From: Bacillus sp. FJAT-49711
Lineage (GTDB): Bacteria; Bacillota; Bacilli; Bacillales; Bacillaceae_C
Direction: 5' to 3'
NCBI RefSeq assembly: GCF_018343715.1
Contig: NZ_JAGYPL010000001.1
Span: 496,001-560,000, forward strand
Length of the DNA stretch: 64,000 nucleotides
A program made the position numbers and the translations under genes. Positions within the stretch are counted from its first letter, which is position 1; the number at the start of each line of letters is the position of its first letter. This document shows positions 28,197 through 37,307 of the stretch, piece by piece. The notes below the pieces were generated by a model that worked only from the letters and a program-made list of their open reading frames with translations, was not told the origin of the DNA and did no database searches.

Positions 28197-29180
28197 ATGG
28201 CTGTATTATCTTATATTGAAGCTGTCACTGCGGCTATCCGTGAAGAAATGGAAAGAGATGACAAAGTTTTTGTCCTAGGCGAGGATGTTGGGATAAAGGG
28301 CGGAGTTTTTAAAGCTACACAAGGTCTTTATGAACAATTTGGCGAACAAAGAGTCATTGATACTCCACTTGCAGAATCGGCAATAGCAGGAGTAGGAATT
28401 GGTGCCGCAATGTACGGTTATCGACCTATCGCTGAAATGCAATTTGCAGATTTTATCATGCCTGCAGTCAACCAAATTATATCGGAAGCTGCACGCATTA
28501 GATATCGTTCAAACAATGACTGGAGCTGCCCGATGGTGATAAGAGCTCCATATGGTGGAGGAATCCATGGGGCACTTTACCATTCACAATCAGTAGAAGC
28601 GATATTTGCTAATCAACCAGGGTTAAAAATCGTTATGCCATCGACTCCTTATGATGTAAAAGGGTTATTGAAAGCTGCGATACGAGATAGTGATCCTGTA
28701 CTTTTCTTTGAGCATAAGCGTGCTTATAGACTTATTAAAGGAGAAGTGCCTGATGAAGATTATGTACTTCCGATTGGGAAAGCGGATGTAAAGCGAGAAG
28801 GAGATGATATAACGGTCATCACGTATGGACTTTGTGTCCATTTCGCGTTGCAAGCTGCAGAACGACTTGCAGAAGATGGAATCGAAACACATTTATTAGA
28901 TTTGCGTACTGTGTACCCACTTGATCAAGAAGCGATTATTGAAGCTGCTTCTAAGACGGGGAAAGTATTGCTGTTAACGGAAGATAATAAAGAAGGAAGT
29001 ATCATGGGAGAAGTGGCAGCAATCATAGCCGAAAATTGCTTGTTCGATCTTGATGCACCGATCATGAGATTGGCTGGCCCTGATATACCTGCTATGCCAT
29101 ACTCTCCAACATTGGAAAAGTTCTTCATGGTCAATCCTGAAAAAGTTGAAAAGGCCATGCGAGAGCTAGCTGAATTTTGA
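28197..29180 (+). CDS. bkdAB: Branched-chain 2-oxo acid dehydrogenase E1 beta
   Basis: A 327-residue E1 beta subunit with VFVLGEDVGIKGGVFKAT, the conserved DTPLAESAIAGVGIGAA and the C-terminal LTEDNKEGSIMGEVAA. It pairs with BkdAA to form the E1 heterotetramer. The ATG at 28197 follows AGGGGG, 15 bases after bkdAA. Length and motifs are normal. Confidence 0.95.
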   Translation: MAVLSYIEAVTAAIREEMERDDKVFVLGEDVGIKGGVFKATQGLYEQFGEQRVIDTPLAESAIAGVGIGAAMYGYRPIAEMQFADFIMPAVNQIISEAARIRYRSNNDWSCPMVIRAPYGGGIHGALYHSQSVEAIFANQPGLKIVMPSTPYDVKGLLKAAIRDSDPVLFFEHKRAYRLIKGEVPDEDYVLPIGKADVKREGDDITVITYGLCVHFALQAAERLAEDGIETHLLDLRTVYPLDQEAIIEAASKTGKVLLLTEDNKEGSIMGEVAAIIAENCLFDLDAPIMRLAGPDIPAMPYSPTLEKFFMVNPEKVEKAMRELAEF

Positions 29181-29214
29181 GCCGTACAATGGAGGCTATA
29201 AGGAGGAAATCACT

Positions 29215-30462
29215 TTGTCAATAAAAAACATTACTATGCCCCAGCTCGGTGAGAGTGTTACGGAAGGAACAATCAGCAGATGGCTTGTACAATCAGGTGA
29301 TCATGTTAATAAATATGATCCATTAGCGGAAGTAATGACGGACAAGGTCAATGCGGAAATCCCATCCTCTTTTACTGGGACGATTGATCAGTTGCTTGCC
29401 GAAGAAGGGGCTACCATTGCCGTGGGCAATCCAATTTGTACAATTGAAACGGAAGAAGCGGAAGTTGAAAATGAAAAAACGGCTGAAAAAAGTGACGCTT
29501 ACTTCGGTCCTTCTGTCATTACTCCAATAAATGACAATCAATCTACTGGGAAAACAAGGTATTCACCAGCCGTTTTAAAAATGTCTCAAGAACATGGAAT
29601 CGATTTGTCTCTTGTAAAGGGAACAGGAAAAGACGGTCGGATTACGAGAAAAGATTTACAAAAGTTAATTGACTCGAATGAGATTCCACAAAGAGGTATA
29701 AATAAAGAGAGTCAGCCTTTTCCACCAGAAATTAAAACGGAGGAGCTCAGTTTTTCTAAATCAGGAGATATTGAAATTCCCGTTTCTGGTGTTAGAAGAG
29801 CCATTGCATCGAAAATGCTTCGAAGTAAGGCGGAAATTCCTCATGCTTGGATGATGATAGAAGTAGATGTGACAAATTTGGTTAAATATCGCGATGCTCT
29901 AAAATCAGAATTCCAACAACGCGAAGGTTTCAGTTTAACTTATTTTGCATTTTTCATTAAGGCAGTTGCACAAGCTCTGAAAGAATTTCCGATGATTAAT
30001 TCAATGTGGGCTGGGGATAAAATCATTCAAAAGAAAGATATAAATATTTCAATTGCTGTTGCCAAAGAAGAAGAATTATTTGTTCCTGTCATTAAGCACG
30101 CAGATGAAAAATCAATTAAGGGAATTGCAAGAGATATTACAGATCTCGCTAAAAAGGTTCGAACCGGAACATTGAAAAGTGAAGAGACTCAAGGTGGTAC
30201 CTTTACAATTAATAACACCGGTTCATTTGGTTCTGTACAGTCAATCGGAATAATCAATCATCCGCAAGCAGCGATTTTACAAGTGGAATCGATTATTAAA
30301 CGTCCAGTCGTTGTCAATGACGGAATTGCCATCCGTGATATGGTGAATCTCTGTCTCTCCCTTGACCATAGAGTGTTGGATGGTCTTATATGCGGCCGTT
30401 TTATGCAACGTGTTAAAGAAATACTCGAAAATATTCCTAAAGAGAATACATCCGTGTACTAA
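29215..30462 (+). CDS. bkdB: Branched-chain dihydrolipoyl acyltransferase E2
   Basis: A 415-residue E2. The lipoyl domain carries EVMTDKVNAE with Lys near residue 44, the E3/E1-binding domain spans about residues 118-155 (RYSPAVLKMSQEHGIDLSLV), and the C-terminal catalytic domain ends with SLDHRVLDG. The linker is acidic. The start is TTG at 29215 after AAGGAGG. It is the last gene of the bkd operon, followed by a terminator. Confidence 0.95.
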   Translation: MSIKNITMPQLGESVTEGTISRWLVQSGDHVNKYDPLAEVMTDKVNAEIPSSFTGTIDQLLAEEGATIAVGNPICTIETEEAEVENEKTAEKSDAYFGPSVITPINDNQSTGKTRYSPAVLKMSQEHGIDLSLVKGTGKDGRITRKDLQKLIDSNEIPQRGINKESQPFPPEIKTEELSFSKSGDIEIPVSGVRRAIASKMLRSKAEIPHAWMMIEVDVTNLVKYRDALKSEFQQREGFSLTYFAFFIKAVAQALKEFPMINSMWAGDKIIQKKDINISIAVAKEEELFVPVIKHADEKSIKGIARDITDLAKKVRTGTLKSEETQGGTFTINNTGSFGSVQSIGIINHPQAAILQVESIIKRPVVVNDGIAIRDMVNLCLSLDHRVLDGLICGRFMQRVKEILENIPKENTSVY

Positions 30463-30471
30463 TATTATGAG

Positions 30472-30506
30472 AGAAGCTTGTTACTATTTAGTGGCAGCTT
30501 CTTTTA
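30472..30506 (+). terminator. Intrinsic terminator after bkdB
   Basis: AGAAGCT (30472-30478) pairs with AGCTTCT (30496-30502), with further partial pairing inside, followed by TTT. Confidence 0.7.
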
Positions 30507-30575
30507 ATTTGTTTTGCCCCATGTTAGTTATTGTACTAAAATAAAGATAGTCGTTAACGGATGGGGGATGGTTCG

Positions 30576-31976
30576 ATGTCTAGTAATAAAATGAAAAATG
30601 CCGTTTTTCCCGAAGTCGATTATCATGCATGGGAACAAGCTGCCTTAAAGACGCTAAAGCGCCAGTCTTTGGAAGCGCTTTATAAGGAAACATATGAAGG
30701 AATAAAGCTGTCTCCAATATACACAAAATTAGACAATAAACATTCAAATATTCGAAGGTTTTCCATTAATAATAGTTGGAAAATTGCTCAAAAAATCAGC
30801 AATCCCGATTGGGAGGATCTAGTACAACAAATAAAAATGGTAATAGCAGGAGAGCTAGAAACTATTTCCCTTGATATAGATAAGTTGGATGAAATTTATA
30901 AATTAGATTTTACGGGGATAGTTTTTAATAATACTCCAATATTGCTATTTACTAAAAAAAACTTTCCAACAGTTGCGAAAAAGGTCATTCAATTTGGTGC
31001 TGATCTTACAGGTGCAGTTGCTTTTGATTTAATTTCTTCTCGGCTTGACGAAGGTTATTTGTTTAAACGTAAGAGGCAAATTTTGAGAGATTGGGGTACA
31101 ACGATATCAAAACTTGACCGAAAACATCCTAGATTAAAAACCATTTTAATCGATAGTGCACCTTACCATAATAGTGGGGCAAATGCTGTACAAGAGCTGG
31201 CTGCTTCTTTGGCAGAAGCAATATTCTACATCGAAGAAATGCGGAAAATAGGTTGGGAACCTTATAAGACAATCCAAAAAATGATCTTTCACTTTTCAAT
31301 TGGGAGCAACTTTTTTATGGAAGTTGCCAAGCTAAGAGCATTTCGATCACTATGGAGAACCGTGTCCTCTGCTTATAAGGTTGATCCTGAGGAGGGCAAT
31401 CCTCTAATAAGTGCGGAAACTTCCGCTTTTACGAAATCCTTGCTAGATCCGCATATGAATATTCTTCGATCAGGAAATGAAGCTTTTGCGGCAGTTATTG
31501 GTGGAGTAGATTTTCTACATGTTACGCCTTTTAATAGCATTTCGAATCTAGCGGATGAGTTTTCAATGCGGATTGCTCGCAACACACAATTGATTCTTCG
31601 TGAGGAAGCTTATTTAAATAAAGTAATTGATCCAGCTGGAGGCTCCTTTTATATTGAATCATTAACATCTAATCTTATTGAAAAGGCATGGGAACTTTTT
31701 CAAGATATAGATGAAAAAGGTGGAATCTACTCAGTTTTACAAAACGGCTCGTTTCAAAGGATGATTAAAGAGACACTTTTGAAGAAAACGGAAGATATTA
31801 GGAACAGAAAGAAATTAATGATTGGCGTTAATATTTTTAAACAGGACCCTAACGGAAAATATAGCCGTAAATCTAAACCTATCTCTGAGAACAATATTGA
31901 TTTTGTAAAAATTGAACCTTTGGAAAGAGTTAGACTTGCAGAAAAATGTGAAAGCGGGGATTGTAATGGATCATAA
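30576..31976 (+). CDS. mutA: Methylmalonyl-CoA mutase small subunit, short form
   Basis: A 466-residue member of the mutase family with the TIM-barrel features [45 protein letters not shown] and [14 protein letters not shown]. It supports MutB in converting methylmalonyl-CoA to succinyl-CoA. Small subunits of this type are usually above 600 residues and carry a degenerate B12-like domain at the C-terminus; this one stops soon after the barrel ([12 protein letters not shown]). I start at the ATG at 30576 after GGGGGATGG. It overlaps mutB by 11 bases. Confidence 0.88.
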   Translation: MSSNKMKNAVFPEVDYHAWEQAALKTLKRQSLEALYKETYEGIKLSPIYTKLDNKHSNIRRFSINNSWKIAQKISNPDWEDLVQQIKMVIAGELETISLDIDKLDEIYKLDFTGIVFNNTPILLFTKKNFPTVAKKVIQFGADLTGAVAFDLISSRLDEGYLFKRKRQILRDWGTTISKLDRKHPRLKTILIDSAPYHNSGANAVQELAASLAEAIFYIEEMRKIGWEPYKTIQKMIFHFSIGSNFFMEVAKLRAFRSLWRTVSSAYKVDPEEGNPLISAETSAFTKSLLDPHMNILRSGNEAFAAVIGGVDFLHVTPFNSISNLADEFSMRIARNTQLILREEAYLNKVIDPAGGSFYIESLTSNLIEKAWELFQDIDEKGGIYSVLQNGSFQRMIKETLLKKTEDIRNRKKLMIGVNIFKQDPNGKYSRKSKPISENNIDFVKIEPLERVRLAEKCESGDCNGS

Positions 31977-34137
31977 ACCCGATTTTCAAAAGATTTTTCC
32001 GATTGATGATAATCAAGAATCAAATATGGAAAAATCAGAAAACTTATTACTTTTTGAAACAAGTGAAAACATCCGAATTAAATCTTTATATACAAAAAAT
32101 GATATTGAAGATCTTCACCATTTAAACGATATGCCCGGTCTGCCCCCATTTACGAGAGGTCCTTACGCAACGATGTATGTTAATAGGCCGTGGACAATCC
32201 GGCAATATGCTGGATATTCGACAGCAGAAGAAAGCAATGCTTTTTACAGACGTAATCTTGCGGCAGGGCAAAAAGGGTTATCAGTGGCGTTTGATTTGGC
32301 AACACATAGAGGCTACGATTCCGATCACCCGCGTGTTGAAGGGGATGTCGGAAAGGCTGGTGTGGCCATTGATTCAGTATTGGATATGAAAATACTATTT
32401 GATGGGATTCCACTTAATCAAATGTCCGTTTCAATGACAATGAATGGTGCCGTTATCCCAATTATGGCCTTTTTTATCGTTGCAGCAGAGGAGCAAGGGG
32501 TAAAAAAAGCTCAACTATCAGGAACCATTCAAAATGATATATTAAAAGAGTATATGGTGCGAAATACGTATATATATCCTCCTGAAATGTCGATGCGAAT
32601 TATAAAAGATATATTTCAATATACGGCAAAACATATGCCGAAATTCAACAGTATTTCTATTTCTGGCTACCATATGCAAGAAGCAGGGGCACCTGCCGAT
32701 TTAGAGCTAGCGTACACTCTTTCTAACGGATTGGAATATGTGCGGACTGGTTTAAAAGCTGGTTTACAAATTGATGATTTTGCTCCTCGTTTCTCCTTCT
32801 TTTGGGGAATCGGAATGAACTATTTTATGGAAGTAGCGAAAATGCGGGCTGCCAGAAAAATGTGGGCACAGTTAATGAGCCAGTTCCAACCTCAAAATCC
32901 TAAGTCACTTGCCTTAAGAACCCATAGTCAAACATCAGGATGGAGCTTAACTGAACAAGACCCATACAATAATATTGTTCGAACTTTGATCGAAGCACAT
33001 GCAGCAGCAATGGGTCATACACAATCCTTGCATACAAATGCACTTGATGAGGCGATTGCCTTGCCAACTGACTTTTCTGCTCAAATTGCCAGAAACACGC
33101 AAATTTTTTTGCAAGAAGAAACGGGTATGACAGATGTCATTGATCCATGGGGCGGCTCATATTATGTAGAGTCGTTGACAAAAGCGCTGATGGAACGCGC
33201 TTGGAAACATATCGAGGAAATCGAAGAACTAGGTGGCATGGCAAAGGCGATTGAAACTGGCTTACCAAAGCTTCGGATCGAAGAAGCGGCTGCCCGCAGG
33301 CAAGCGCATATCGACTCTAAAAGAGAAACGATCATCGGCGTTAATCGTTATCAAATTGATAATGAAGAGCAAATTGAAATATTAAATATCGACAATGATG
33401 CAGTTCGTCAGAAACAAATAGAGAGAATAACAATGCTAAAACATAATCGAAATGAGGAAAAAGTTCGGGCTGCACTTGATTCGTTGACAGAAGGAGCTTC
33501 AAGTTCCGAAAAAAATATATTGGAGCTTGCGATTGAAGCTGCAAGATGTAGGGCAACGCTAGGAGAAATATCCAGCGCTATCGAAAAGGTAAGTGGCAGA
33601 CATAGAGCTGTTACTCGCTCGGTAACCGGTGTTTATAGCTCAAATTTTAAGAACGATAAAGAAATATCAGCTGTAAAAGAAATGACAGACGCTTTCTTAG
33701 AAAACGAAGGACGCCGACCAAGGATTTTGATTGCCAAGATGGGACAGGATGGACATGATAGAGGGGCGAAAGTGATCGCGACTGCTTTTTCTGATTTAGG
33801 TTTTGATGTTGATATCGGTCCACTATTTCAAACTCCTGAAGAAACAGCAAAACAGGCGGCTGAAAATGATGTCCATGTCATTGGAATCAGCTCATTAGCG
33901 GCGGGGCATAAAACACTTGTGCCAAAATTAATCAAAGAATTAAAAACAATCAATCGAGAAGATATCGTCGTTGTGATTGGAGGAGTCATTCCTGTTCAAG
34001 ATTATGAATATCTTCAAGAAAATGGAGTTTCTGCTATTTTTGGTCCAGGTACAGTCATTCCGGCAGCAGCACAAAAAGTAATAGAAGAAATTTACAGTAG
34101 GCTCGGATATGTGGAAGAGGTCATCACTGATGGTTGA
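31966..34137 (+). CDS. mutB: Methylmalonyl-CoA mutase large subunit
   Basis: A 723-residue catalytic subunit. The barrel contains [48 protein letters not shown] and [19 protein letters not shown]. The C-terminal cobalamin domain has the base-off motif [13 protein letters not shown] with the Co-coordinating His (about residue 601) and [13 protein letters not shown] start at the ATG at 31966 (MDHKPDF) after GCGGGGA, which overlaps the mutA end. It is a complete, normal-length subunit. meaB overlaps its 3' end. Confidence 0.96.
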   Translation: MDHKPDFQKIFPIDDNQESNMEKSENLLLFETSENIRIKSLYTKNDIEDLHHLNDMPGLPPFTRGPYATMYVNRPWTIRQYAGYSTAEESNAFYRRNLAAGQKGLSVAFDLATHRGYDSDHPRVEGDVGKAGVAIDSVLDMKILFDGIPLNQMSVSMTMNGAVIPIMAFFIVAAEEQGVKKAQLSGTIQNDILKEYMVRNTYIYPPEMSMRIIKDIFQYTAKHMPKFNSISISGYHMQEAGAPADLELAYTLSNGLEYVRTGLKAGLQIDDFAPRFSFFWGIGMNYFMEVAKMRAARKMWAQLMSQFQPQNPKSLALRTHSQTSGWSLTEQDPYNNIVRTLIEAHAAAMGHTQSLHTNALDEAIALPTDFSAQIARNTQIFLQEETGMTDVIDPWGGSYYVESLTKALMERAWKHIEEIEELGGMAKAIETGLPKLRIEEAAARRQAHIDSKRETIIGVNRYQIDNEEQIEILNIDNDAVRQKQIERITMLKHNRNEEKVRAALDSLTEGASSSEKNILELAIEAARCRATLGEISSAIEKVSGRHRAVTRSVTGVYSSNFKNDKEISAVKEMTDAFLENEGRRPRILIAKMGQDGHDRGAKVIATAFSDLGFDVDIGPLFQTPEETAKQAAENDVHVIGISSLAAGHKTLVPKLIKELKTINREDIVVVIGGVIPVQDYEYLQENGVSAIFGPGTVIPAAAQKVIEEIYSRLGYVEEVITDG

Positions 34138-35155
34138 AGGAAAACGAAAATTTGTCAAACATGTACAAAATGATGGGAATTCCAATGAATTGATTCAAGG
34201 AGTATTGAATGGGGACAGAGCCGTACTTGCGAAGGTGATTACCTTAATCGAAAGCAATGCCATGCGCCATCAAGAACAATCAAAAAATCTTTTACAAAAA
34301 CTTTTACCTTATGCAGGTCATTCTATCCGGATTGGGGTGACAGGAGTACCTGGTGCCGGTAAAAGCACCTTCATAGAAACGTTAGGCCATTTATTATGTG
34401 AACAAGGGTACAGCGTTGCAGTGCTGGCTGTTGATCCTAGTTCAACGATTAGCGGTGGAAGCATTCTAGGAGATAAAACGAGGATGGAGAAACTAGCTAG
34501 ACATCCGAATGCTTTTATCCGTCCTTCTCCTTCAGGAGGCAAGCTCGGGGGTGTCCATACGAAAACAAGGGAATGCATCATTGCTTGTGAAGCAGCGGGA
34601 TTTAATGTGATTCTCGTGGAGACTGTAGGAGTCGGGCAAAGTGAATCGGCAGTAAGAAGCATGGTAGATTTCTTCTTATTGCTTGTTTTGACAGGTGCCG
34701 GTGATGAATTACAAGGAATGAAAAAAGGTATTTTGGAACTGGCGGATCTTATTGTAGTGAATAAAGCGGATGGGGATAATTTGAATCAAGCAAAGAAAAC
34801 GATGCGTGAATATAATCAAATTCTTCATTTTATTCAGCCGGCAACTCCTGGATGGGATACAAAAGCAATGATAAGTTCCTCATTGACTGGAACGGGGATT
34901 GATAAAGTATGGGAAACCATTCAAGATTTTATGAAAAAAACACAATCCACATCATTGTTCAAAGACCGAAGGCAGAAACAAGTTAAGGATTGGCTCTTTG
35001 TGTTAATAAAGGAACGATTAGAATCAGACTTTTTTAATGATCCACATATTAAAGAAATATGGTCAAAGATTGATTCAGCTGTAATGAATGACTTGACGAC
35101 AGTTCCAGTTGCCGTGGATACTCTTTTTTCCGCATACAAAAAAAAGGACAGCTAA
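34130..35155 (+). CDS. meaB: Methylmalonyl-CoA mutase-associated GTPase
   Basis: A 341-residue G3E GTPase of the MeaB/ArgK family. The Walker A is [15 protein letters not shown] (about residues 71-85), followed by [32 protein letters not shown] and the base-specificity NKADGD. It protects and repairs the cobalamin cofactor of the mutase. I start at the ATG at 34130 after GGAAGAGG; it overlaps the mutB stop by eight bases. It completes the mutA-mutB-meaB operon. Confidence 0.95.
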   Translation: MVEGKRKFVKHVQNDGNSNELIQGVLNGDRAVLAKVITLIESNAMRHQEQSKNLLQKLLPYAGHSIRIGVTGVPGAGKSTFIETLGHLLCEQGYSVAVLAVDPSSTISGGSILGDKTRMEKLARHPNAFIRPSPSGGKLGGVHTKTRECIIACEAAGFNVILVETVGVGQSESAVRSMVDFFLLLVLTGAGDELQGMKKGILELADLIVVNKADGDNLNQAKKTMREYNQILHFIQPATPGWDTKAMISSSLTGTGIDKVWETIQDFMKKTQSTSLFKDRRQKQVKDWLFVLIKERLESDFFNDPHIKEIWSKIDSAVMNDLTTVPVAVDTLFSAYKKKDS

Positions 35156-35166
35156 TCGTGCTGTCC
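35146..35166. terminator. Hairpin at the end of meaB
   Basis: GGACAGC/GCTGTCC with a seven-base loop spans the meaB stop. On the plus strand it is followed by A residues, not T. The T tract is on the minus strand. It may protect the 3' end of the mRNA rather than terminate it. Confidence 0.45.
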
Positions 35167-35325
35167 AAAAACATCTAGGGAGTTTAGGGGTATGGATCTA
35201 GATGTAGTCTAATTTTACCCAGTTCTCAAAAAAATAAACCTATTTATTTTTAAAAATTATATTATTTGAAATGTAGCATGAAATATTGCTATGATAACGA
35301 TAGTTAAATATAAGGAGTGGAAATA

Positions 35326-35763
35326 ATGAATATCGATTTTAATTTATATATGAACGATGTTGTAAAGCAAGCACGTGAGGATATGGAAAGAGCAGGATAC
35401 TCACAATTAACAACACCAGAAGAAGTGGAAGCAGCATTAGAACAAAAAGGAACAACTCTTGTCATGGTTAACTCTGTTTGTGGCTGTGCAGGAGGAATCG
35501 CACGTCCAGCAGCTGCACATTCCGTCCATTTTGACAAGCGCCCTGATCATCTTGTAACGGTTTTTGCAGGTCAAGATAAGGATGCTACTGCAAAAGCACG
35601 CAGCTATTTTACAGATTATCCGCCATCCTCCCCATCATTCGCTCTCTTAAAAGATGGGAAACTTTGCACGATGGTAGAACGTCATGAAATTGAAGGTCAT
35701 GATCCCATGTCAGTAGTAAATAAGCTTCAGCAATACTTTGAACAATATTGCGACGAAGTTTAA
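35326..35763 (+). CDS. yqiW: Bacilliredoxin BrxA/BrxB family
   Basis: A 145-residue DUF1094 protein with the redox motif [18 protein letters not shown], in which the CGC motif is the active site, and [12 protein letters not shown]. The family removes bacillithiol from protein mixed disulfides after oxidative stress. I start at the ATG at 35326 after AAGGAGTGG. The upstream 170 bases are AT-rich with no gene. A terminator follows at 35898, after a small repeat copy. Confidence 0.92.
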   Translation: MNIDFNLYMNDVVKQAREDMERAGYSQLTTPEEVEAALEQKGTTLVMVNSVCGCAGGIARPAAAHSVHFDKRPDHLVTVFAGQDKDATAKARSYFTDYPPSSPSFALLKDGKLCTMVERHEIEGHDPMSVVNKLQQYFEQYCDEV

Positions 35764-35767
35764 TTAG

Positions 35768-35850
35768 AAAAGCGCAAGCGACTTGCTCATTGATATATAG
35801 GCCCACTGGATGTGGCGTTTATAGTCGATAGGCGCTGGAGCTGGACAGCA
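35768..35850 (+). repeat. Family D intergenic repeat, short copy
   Basis: It starts GAAAAGCGCAAGCGAC, contains CACTGGATGTGGCG, and ends GTCGATAGGCGCTGGAGCTGGAC. This is a compact version of the block at 8484 and the reverse of the block at 42973. Confidence 0.65.
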
Positions 35851-35897
35851 AGAGCATCTATTCAAAATATAGTCTATAAAAAACTTATACTTTCAAT

Positions 35898-35942
35898 AAA
35901 TGCCCTTGGTTGAGTCGCACAACTTAATCAAGGGCATTTTTG
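35898..35942 (+). terminator. Intrinsic terminator after yqiW
   Basis: AAATGCCCTTG (35898-35908) pairs perfectly with CAAGGGCATTT (35929-35939), and the loop has its own GTTG/CAAC pairing. A T run follows. Confidence 0.85.
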
Positions 35943-35989
35943 CATGAAAGCCATCTTTTTCCGCAAACTATTGAAAAAGGATGATATTC

Positions 35990-36493
35990 ATGCAGCTATT
36001 ATTCGCCTTCTTCTTTTTCATTAGTTCACCTTTTTGGCCATTCGATGTAGAAGTGTTGCCGGGTGACTCGCTTGTCATAGTCAATAAGCGTACTAATGAG
36101 CTAGCCTGGATCAATGATGGGAAGGTTCAATTCATTACAAAAGTGGCGACTGGAAAAACGAATGAAATGACTCCTGAAGGATTATTTACAATAAAAGTGA
36201 AGGCAGAAAACCCATACTATCGGAGAGCCAATATACTAGGCGGGGATCCACAAAATCCACTCGGCTCAAGATGGATTGGTTTTGATGCATTAGATACAGA
36301 CGGAAGAATCTATGGGTTGCATGGAACGAACAACCCGTCAACTATAGGAAAATATATATCGCAAGGCTGTATTCGTCTTCCTAAAGAACAGCTTGAATTT
36401 CTTTATGATCGTGTTCCTATCGGTTCAAAGGTTCTTGTCGTCAACACGGATCAAACATTTGAAAGCATAACTTTTGAAATGAATGTCATATAA
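35990..36493 (+). CDS. L,D-transpeptidase (YkuD family)
   Basis: A 167-residue protein with a hydrophobic N-terminal segment (QLLFAFFFFISSPF) that acts as signal peptide or anchor, and a YkuD domain with the catalytic pattern IYGLHGTNNPSTIG...SQGCIRL; the Cys is near residue 127. It should cross-link or modify peptidoglycan outside the membrane. I start at the ATG at 35990 because the ATG at 35981 directly abuts the AAAAGGA site. It ends in a very strong terminator. The family has many members; the exact role is unknown. Confidence 0.9.
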   Translation: MQLLFAFFFFISSPFWPFDVEVLPGDSLVIVNKRTNELAWINDGKVQFITKVATGKTNEMTPEGLFTIKVKAENPYYRRANILGGDPQNPLGSRWIGFDALDTDGRIYGLHGTNNPSTIGKYISQGCIRLPKEQLEFLYDRVPIGSKVLVVNTDQTFESITFEMNVI

Positions 36494-36537
36494 AAAAAGG
36501 TGAAGTTGCCCAAATTTGAGCAACTTCACCTTTTTTG
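36492..36537. terminator. Strong bidirectional terminator
   Basis: A 17-base perfect stem, 36493-36509 with 36520-36536 (core GGTGAAGTTGC), with A and T tracts on the two sides. It serves the L,D-transpeptidase gene and, on the other strand, the Prli42 gene. Confidence 0.92.
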
Positions 36538-36638
36538 TTCAGCTGTAACGTCCGACTAGCATATTTCTTGTCCTTTTTCTGCGATAAGTCGAAGGCCTTG
36601 AAGTTTTTACGCGATGGACAGTTATTTGCGTCTTGGTC

Positions 36639-36731
36639 TTATAAAAATGATAGCCCAGCTATTATGGTAGTGGCAATCATAGAGAAGAGCATAATATAAA
36701 CGATAATTTTTTGAAATTTTTTATTGGCCAA
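36639..36731 (-). CDS. Prli42-type stressosome-anchoring miniprotein
   Basis: A 30-residue reading frame encodes MANKKFQKIIVYIML and then FSMIATTIIAGLSFL. The pattern is a short Lys-rich N-terminus (NKK.QK), a VYIML motif and one membrane helix ending AG.S.L, as in the miniprotein Prli42 that anchors the stressosome to the membrane in Listeria and is found across Bacilli. It starts with TTG, preceded on the minus strand by AGGGGTG eight bases upstream. The gene stands alone, with a shared terminator downstream. Such genes are often missed. Confidence 0.82.
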   Translation of the reverse strand: MANKKFQKIIVYIMLFSMIATTIIAGLSFL

Positions 36732-36884
36732 TTTGATGCACCCCTAAATCAATCATATTAAGTCTATTTTATCTCGAAATTCAAACTGATACAACCCATC
36801 ATCATGAATTGATAAGCAGGATTGTGAGCTGGAAATGTCGAAGGTTTATAGAAGTCTTCTAATGAATGCTTTTTGGAGGTTTTT

Positions 36885-37307
36885 ATGAAAAATGTAGATC
36901 ATATCGGAATTGCCGTTCGATCACTAAGGGAAACGCTTCCATTCTATAAAAATCATCTTGGGCTAACATGTCTAGCAATAGAAAATGTTCCATCTGAACA
37001 TGTAAATATTGCTTTTTTGGATGCGAATAATGTGAGAATCGAGTTATTAGAGCCTACAGATTCAAATAGCGCAATTGCAAAATTCATTGAGCGACGTGGC
37101 GAAGGCATCCATCATATTGCTTTTAAAGTAGATTCTGTTGAAAAGCGCATTATAGATCTCAAAAGTAAGGGAATCCAAATGCTAAGCGAAGTACCCAAAG
37201 AAGGAGCTGCCGGGGCACTGATCGCTTTTATCCACCCTAAATCTGCACATGGTGTGCTGTATGAGATTTGTGAAAAAAAGCCACTGAAGGAGAATGACAG
37301 TGACTGA
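36885..37307 (+). CDS. mce: Methylmalonyl-CoA epimerase
   Basis: A 140-residue vicinal-oxygen-chelate protein. The metal ligands are expected at VDHIGIAVRSL (His near residue 5), RIELLEP and GEGIHHIAFKV, and the C-terminal LYEIC. It interconverts the R and S isomers of methylmalonyl-CoA, between the carboxylase and the mutase. I start at the ATG at 36885 after TGGAGGT. It overlaps the carboxyltransferase gene by eight bases, so the two are coupled. Confidence 0.94.
   Translation: MKNVDHIGIAVRSLRETLPFYKNHLGLTCLAIENVPSEHVNIAFLDANNVRIELLEPTDSNSAIAKFIERRGEGIHHIAFKVDSVEKRIIDLKSKGIQMLSEVPKEGAAGALIAFIHPKSAHGVLYEICEKKPLKENDSD

Noticed and set aside
35146-35166. A standard terminator after meaB
   Set aside because: The stem is good but no T run follows on the plus strand, so I list it only as a hairpin.
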